64,000 bases of DNA from Phocoena phocoena (taxonomy: Eukaryota; Chordata; Mammalia; Artiodactyla; Phocoenidae): assembly GCF_963924675.1 (NCBI RefSeq), contig NC_089240.1, forward strand, positions 120,533,680 to 120,597,679. Direction: 5' to 3'. The translations under genes were made by a program, and so were the position numbers. The notes beneath the pieces were generated by a model that was given only the letters and a program-made list of their open reading frames with translations, was not told the DNA's origin and made no database searches. Positions 59,236-64,000 of the stretch are shown in pieces. How positions within the stretch are numbered: the first letter of the stretch is position 1; the number at the start of each line of letters is the position of its first letter.

Positions 59236-59540
59236 ACCAGCGTGCCTCGTGCGCATACTGTTTGCCAATTTTCACAGCTACAGCCGCTTAACTCATACGT
59301 TCTGGTTCTGCCCCACGCAGGTAGGAAGGAATACAGGCCTTTCATTGGCTCAGTACGACGTAACTTTACGGCAGATTTGACGTGGGTAGCAGAGCTGAGC
59401 GAGCCTTTGCTGAGTTTTCCGGCTCCCGTACCTCATCCCTTCCTGGATTCCTTGCTGGACACGCTGTTTCCTCTGGGACTAGGACACTTGGATTTCCCTT
59501 GCTCAGTTCCTTCTGGAAGCTGAAGATGAGCAGGTAAGTT
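59236..59540 (+). promoter_or_regulatory. Candidate CpG-rich promoter / first exon with splice donor
   Basis: A local cluster of about 15 CpGs in 250 bp stands out from flanking AT-rich DNA. It contains attggctc (reverse CCAAT-like, 59344), tacgacgtaac and tgacgtgg (CRE-like), and no TATA. The sequence gaagATGAGCAG then gtaagttc at 59523-59541 offers a start codon and a near-consensus 5' splice site. A plus-strand open frame (59242-59523) ends just before this ATG. Whether it is transcribed cannot be told here, and no downstream coding exon is recognised. Confidence 0.35.
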
Positions 59541-60056
59541 CACTTCCTGCATCAGAAAATCCACCTGGTTGCCTTCTGGACATGTGTGACCCTATGCTCA
59601 CTCTGGCGTTTTTGGTTTGCCTGCAGTGATTTCTTTCTGTTGCTTGTTGTTAAGACTTTGCCGTTTGCCTTTTCTGTGCCAGTGAGTCTAGCGTCCTGGG
59701 TCTGGCATTCCCAGGCCTGACTTCAAATACCCCAGGCTACCTGAAAACATGGATTATTTATTCAGTTGAACAACATTGTTGCTTTTTCTCTGACTGTTGC
59801 CCATTCTTTCCCTCTCTTGATTTCTATATGCGTTTCTAGACCCCTCAACTCCAGGCTTCCATCTCCCTCATGCTCTGAGACTCAGTGCTGGCTTGTTTCT
59901 TTTCCTCTGAGAATGATGACTTTTCTGATAAGATCATGTACCTTGTTTGGAAGGTTCTAATGCCACCTACATGCATGACTTAGATCCAAGTAAGTCAACT
60001 ATAGTTTTTCCTTTCTAAACCTGTGTCAAGGAGGTCTATGAGCTGGCTATGCAAAG
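59541..60056. other. Unassigned sequence downstream of the candidate splice donor
   Basis: Pyrimidine-rich text, with no gene or repeat recognised. Confidence 0.3.
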
Positions 60057-60207
60057 TGTCGTCTGAGGATCAGTGGCTTTCAGCATGCCAGGGGTGCTTG
60101 TTAGAAATGCAGAGCCTCAGACCCCACCTCAGATGTACTGAGTTAGAATCCACGTTGTAACAAGGGCCCCAGGTGATCTTCATGCACATTGTGAAGAACT
60201 GATGTAT
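60057..60207 (+). mobile_element. MER5A hAT-Charlie MITE
   Basis: gtcgtctgaggatcagtggc, gcttgttagaaatgcagagcc, gaccccacctcagatgtactg, aacaagggccccaggtgatc, catgcacattgtgaagaactg follow MER5A in order. Confidence 0.82.
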
Positions 60208-60947
60208 GGTATAGCGCCTATAGGATGAACTGCTCCCACCTGAGACTAATTGTGACTCTCAACCTTACTAATCAGTACTTTTCCCAATTTCCTTAACACC
60301 ACTGATGTAATTTTACAGAACTGTGTTGGGTGAGTTTCCCGCTGATAATGTGAACTATGACCAACAACCCATGATTCTGCAGGAACCCAGTCTCTCTACG
60401 TGCGTCTCACATTTGTTGTTTCCTGGGATATCTTGCACAAGGCCTTTTCAACTCTGTCAGCATACTAAAGGAATACTTCTTCATGCTTTTGGCCATGATC
60501 TGATCTGGGCTTGGATGACAGGCAGCTTGAGGGTCCAGGGTGGGTGAGTACCACTCAGCAATAAATCTTAGGTGCTCTATGTAATGCTGGCCCCCAGTAG
60601 GTGACCATCCAAACATCTCTCATCAGCATTTACTATGGAGAAGGTGTGGAAAGTAGATCAGCCTGGGTGAACTCCACCCCAGAGCTTCTCAGGTGGGTGG
60701 GGCCAGCAGTACTGGTCTGGACAGTGACCAGTGTTGCCAGAAACCCATTCCTGAAGGAACAGTGCTCCAGCCAGCGACTGAGTCCGCAAGTGAGGTCCAA
60801 CCATTGCAGGGAGGGAGCTAATAAGACATATATGAAATGTCAGAGCCTCAGTCAAGGCTGCCTACGTTCAGGATAGGGCTGGAGTCCCCAAAGGAGGAAA
60901 CTGCCGTGTTAATCTAGAGACCCAGGTGGACAGGCCCTTACTCATAA
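60208..60947. other. Unassigned sequence
   Basis: Higher GC than average, with opposing frames at 60323-60547 and 60616-60407. No protein family recognised. Confidence 0.35.
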
Positions 60948-61125
60948 GCAGTGCCATAGAAAGAACATGGGTTCTAGAATCCAAGCTGGGTTTGCATGAC
61001 CTTGAGTAAATTTATCCTCAGAGGGTCTTCCTAGGCAAATGAAAATGTATGTCCAGGGTCTAGTAGAGGACTCAGATGGTAGACGCTTAATTCAGTGGTA
61101 GTTACTATTATGTTTATTATAGAGG
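60948..61125 (+). mobile_element. MIR SINE (diverged)
   Basis: agtgccatagaaagaacatggg, gctgggtttgcatgaccttgag and the tail ttcagtggtagttactattatg match MIR order, with a decayed middle. Confidence 0.65.
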
Positions 61126-61725
61126 GAATCATATTCTTAGGTGAGCCGATGGGCCTTAGGGCTGCTCAGGTTCTTTGAGTTCTGACCTGACTGGTTAGGC
61201 TTGGGTAGCTACTGTAATACCCTGTTCAGGATCTGAGCAGAAGGAAACATGCATGCTCAAAGCACAAGTGCTTAGCTAGGTATATTGGAGGACTTTTTTT
61301 TTTTTTCCTTTCCTCTTTTGTTCTCTTCTCTTGTGATTTGATGACTATCTTTAGTGTTGTATTTGGATGTGTTTAGTGTGTGTAGATTTTTGGTTTGCGG
61401 TTACCATGAGGTTTTGGTATAGCAGTCTATATATATACATTATTGTTTTAAGTTGTTGATCTCTTAATTTGAAATGCATTTTAAATATCCTTCATCTGTA
61501 CTCTCCTCTCACGATTGCTGGTTTTGATATCATATTTTCCATGTAACTGTTCTGAGTACTCCTTAACTTCTTATTGTGGATACAGATGATTTTATTACTT
61601 TTGTCTTTTAACCTCCCTACTCATTTGTGTGTGGATGATTTCCTGCCTTTACTGTATGTTTGCCTTTACTGGTGAGCTTTTCCATTTCGTAATTTTGTTT
61701 CTAGTTGTGGCCTTTTCTTTTCCCC

Positions 61726-62600
61726 CTAGAGGAGTTCCTTTAGCATTTGATGTAAAGCTGGTGTGGTGGTGCTGAATTCTTTTAGCTTTTGCTTGTCTGT
61801 AAAGCTTTTAACTTCTCCATCATATCTGAACAAGAGCCTTGCTGGGTAGAGTATTCTTGGTTGTAGGTTTTTGCCTTTCATCACTTTAAATATATCATGC
61901 CACTCCCTTCTGGCCTGCAGAGTTTCTGCTGAAAAATCCACTGATGGCCTTATGGGAGTTCCCTTGCATGTTATTTGTTGCTTTTCCCTTGTTGCTTTTA
62001 ATATTTTCTCGTTATCTTTAATTTTTGTCAATTTGATTACTGTGTGTCTCAGCGTGTTCCTCCTTGGGTTAATCCTGTATGGAACTTTCTACACTTCCTG
62101 GACTTGGGTGACTGTTTCCTTTCCCATGTTAGGGAAGTTTTCAGCTGTTAATCTCTTCAAATATCTTTTCAGGTGCTTTCTCTTCTCCTTCTGGGAGCCC
62201 TCTAATGCGAATGTTAGTGTATTTGATGTTGTCCCAGAGGTCTCTTAAACTGTCCTCATTTATTTTCATTCTTTTTTCTTTATTCTGTTCTATGGCAGTG
62301 ATTTCCACCACTCTGTCTTCCAGCTCACTGATTCATTCTTCTGCCTCATTTATTCTGATATTGATTCCTTCTAGTGTATTTTTTATTTGTTACTATATTC
62401 TTCAACCCTGTTTGGTTGTTCTTTATATTTTCTAACTCTTTGTTAAACACTTGTAACTTCTTGCTCTGTGCATCCAGAGTTATCTTTAAGGTTATCTTTA
62501 TGGTCATTACTCTGAAGTCTTTCTTGGGTAATAACTTCCTATCTCCATTTCACTTAGATGTTCTTCTGGGATTTTATCTTGTTCCTTCTTCTGGAGCATA
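61726..62600 (-). pseudogene. L1 ORF1 in the ORF2-less element
   Basis: The C-terminal domain is open at 62031-61726 (ILKATREKQQITCKGTPIRPSVDF, ARREWHDIFKVMKGKNLQPRILY, FSTTTPALHQMLKELL). The N-terminal half (62600-62040) is present in broken frames. ORF1 binds L1 RNA as a trimer. The copy is well preserved at its C-terminus but not intact overall. Confidence 0.85.
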
Positions 62601-62689
62601 TTCCTTTGTCCTCTCATTTTGTTTAAATTTCTATTTGTATTTTTATGTCTGTGGTAGGTTAGTTACATTTCTGGACCTTGGAGAAGTGG

Positions 62690-63972
62690 CCCTCTGTAGG
62701 GGATGTCCTATGTGTCCCAGCAGTGCACTCCCCTCTCATCACTCAAGGGCCAGGGACCAGCTGTTCCCAGGGTAGGTTCTGACCTGAGTTTATGGACTCA
62801 GATCTTCAGGCTGCAGGATCATAGTTTTCTTGCATCTGGTGTCTTCCCCCTGGTGGGTGAGGCTGGTCTAGAGACTTGTGCTGGCTTCCTGGTGGGAGGG
62901 GCCAGTGCCTGCCCACTGGTGGGTGGAACTGGGTCTTGGCCTTCTGGGCAGGGCTGTGTTAAGGGACATGTCTAGTGGTAGCTGTGGGCTCAAGAAGACT
63001 TTAGGCAGCCTGTCTGCTGATGGGTAGTCTGTGTTCCTGCCCTGTTGGTTGTATGGCCTGAGGGGTCCCAGCGCTGCAGCCTACAGGCTGTTGGGTGGGG
63101 CCAGGTCTTGGCACTGGTGACCCAAGCAAGATGTCTGCCTTCAACGAGAGTTTATGTAGATCAGGGGACCCCAACCCCCAGGCCGTGGACCAGTACCAGT
63201 CCGTGGCCAGTTAGGAAGCAGGCCTCACAGCAGGAGGTGAGCAGCAGACGAGCAAGTGAAGCTTCATCTGCCACTCCCCATCGCTCACATTACCACCTGA
63301 ACCATCCTCCCCCCCGCTTCCATGGAAAAATTGTCTTCCATGAAACTGGTCCCTGGTGCCAAAGAGGTTGGGGACCGCTGATGTAGATGACATTCTCTGA
63401 TACCTCTGCCACCAGTGTCCATGTCCCCAGGGTGAGCTACAGCCACCCCAGCCTCCCCATGAGATGCTCCAAGACCAGCAGGTAGGTCTGGCCCTGGGTC
63501 CTATGAAGTCACTGCTTTTGCCCTAGGTCCCGGTGTGCATGAGACCTTGTGCACACCCTTCAAGAGTAGAGTCTCTATTTCCCCCAGTCCTGTGGAGCTC
63601 TTGCACTCAAGTCCCGCTGGCCTTCAAAGCCAAATGCTCTGGGGGCTCCACTTCCTGATGCCAGAAGTCTAGGCTGGAGAGACTGACGTGGGGCTCAGAA
63701 CTCACTCCTGTGGGAGAACTTCTGTGATACAGTTTTTCTCCAGTTTGTGGGTTGCCCACCCGAGTGGTATGGGATTTGATTATATCATGAATGCACCCCT
63801 CCTACTGTATTGTTGTGGTTTCTTCTTTGTGTCTTTGGACATAGAATATCTTTTTTGGTAGGTTCCAGTCTTTTTTTTAACTGATGGTTGTTCAGCAGTT
63901 AGTTGTGATTTTGGTGTCCTCATGAGAGGAGGTGAGCTCACAGTCCTTCTACTCCACCATCTTGTCCCTCCA
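62690..63972 (-). promoter_or_regulatory. L1 5' UTR of the ORF2-less element
   Basis: GC-rich, TG-rich text (reversed sense) between ORF1 and the element 5' end. It is of the same general kind as 7825-9968 but a different version. Open frames at 62703-62975 and 63045-63386 are chance products. Confidence 0.65.
63162..63380 (-). mobile_element. MER1-type hAT-Charlie MITE with 8-bp TSD
   Basis: The ends are caggggaccccaaccccc and, at the other side, ggttggggaccgctg, which are near-perfect inverted termini of about 15 bp. A perfect 8-bp TSD, ATGTAGAT, lies at 63154-63161 and 63381-63388. The interior is shorter than the MER1 consensus as I recall it, so an internal deletion is likely. There is no transposase, so it needed one from a Charlie element in trans. 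Strand is by convention uncertain. Confidence 0.88.
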
Positions 63973-64000
63973 GGCCCCACATTTTCTTTGTTCCCCTACG

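Larger units (their letters stand above)
61296..63972 (-). mobile_element. L1 segment with 5' UTR and ORF1 but no ORF2
   Basis: This is a reverse-strand L1. The 5' end (text gatggtggag when reversed) is near 63972. The 5' UTR is about 63970-62690, ORF1 about 62600-61726, and then about 430 bp of inter-ORF sequence end in a run of 13 T at 61295-61308 where ORF2 should begin. The absence of any ORF2 and the A-tail-like run suggest a 3'-truncated transcript or an ORF1-only source. A MER1-type element interrupts the 5' UTR. The TSD could not be confirmed, because the right flank leaves the window. Confidence 0.8.

Noticed and set aside
60323..60876. Opposing open frames in a GC-richer stretch as a gene
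   Set aside because: The frames overlap on both strands, have no domain and are flanked by MER5A and MIR; no start context or splice pattern is convincing.

Overview
This is mammalian nuclear DNA, almost certainly from a cetacean and probably a toothed whale. The evidence is the repeat content. There are many copies of the cetacean/cetartiodactyl tRNA-derived CHR-type SINE (head reading ggcttccctggtggcgcagtgg, recognised on both strands), including near-identical ~200-bp copies with long A-tails, together with several L1 copies of a cetartiodactyl-type lineage. I found no convincing protein-coding gene, tRNA, rRNA, CRISPR or prokaryotic feature. Nearly every open reading frame is a decayed transposon frame. 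The window reads as intergenic (or deep intronic) DNA built by successive transposon insertions.

Layout. 1-10 kb: an ancient HAL1-type (ORF1-only) element is split by a SINE and by an essentially full-length reverse-strand L1 (2673-9968) with a 17-bp target-site duplication (TSD) and a ~2.1-kb CpG-rich 5' UTR. 10.5-13.1 kb: a Tigger1-type DNA transposon with a broken transposase, itself hit by a short L1 3' end. 13-24 kb: mostly unassigned sequence, an old L1M split by a younger L1 (15.8-18.4 kb), L2/MER5A scraps and an L1 3' end. 24-29 kb: young SINEs, L2 and MIR. 29.3-34.7 kb: an older L1 3' end split by an L1 carrying a classic twin-priming inversion, which itself contains a SINE. 34.7-40.9 kb: unassigned DNA with MIR, L2 and one full-length dimeric SINE. 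40.9-42.1 kb: three SINEs in a row, all reverse strand. 42.9-47.2 kb: ancient nested L1M. 48-51 kb: an ERV-L-like LTR and an MLT1-type LTR. 52.9-53.9 kb: a Tigger-type non-autonomous element and an L1M piece. 54.3-55.5 kb: a ~275-bp imperfect inverted repeat that I cannot assign. 56.7-58.3 kb: L1 3' ends and a SINE. 59.0-61.1 kb: two MER5A copies, a MIR and a small CpG-rich, promoter-like patch ending in ATG plus a consensus splice donor. 61.3 kb to the end: an L1 ORF1/5' UTR segment lacking ORF2 and carrying a MER1-type hAT element with a perfect 8-bp TSD.

Nothing here acts as an operon or pathway; the genetic interest is insertion history. The two non-repeat items most worth testing are the 59.2-59.55 kb CpG/splice-donor patch and the 54.3-55.5 kb inverted repeat. 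Family names come from recognition by eye of consensus features, without a database search, so boundaries of old elements are approximate.
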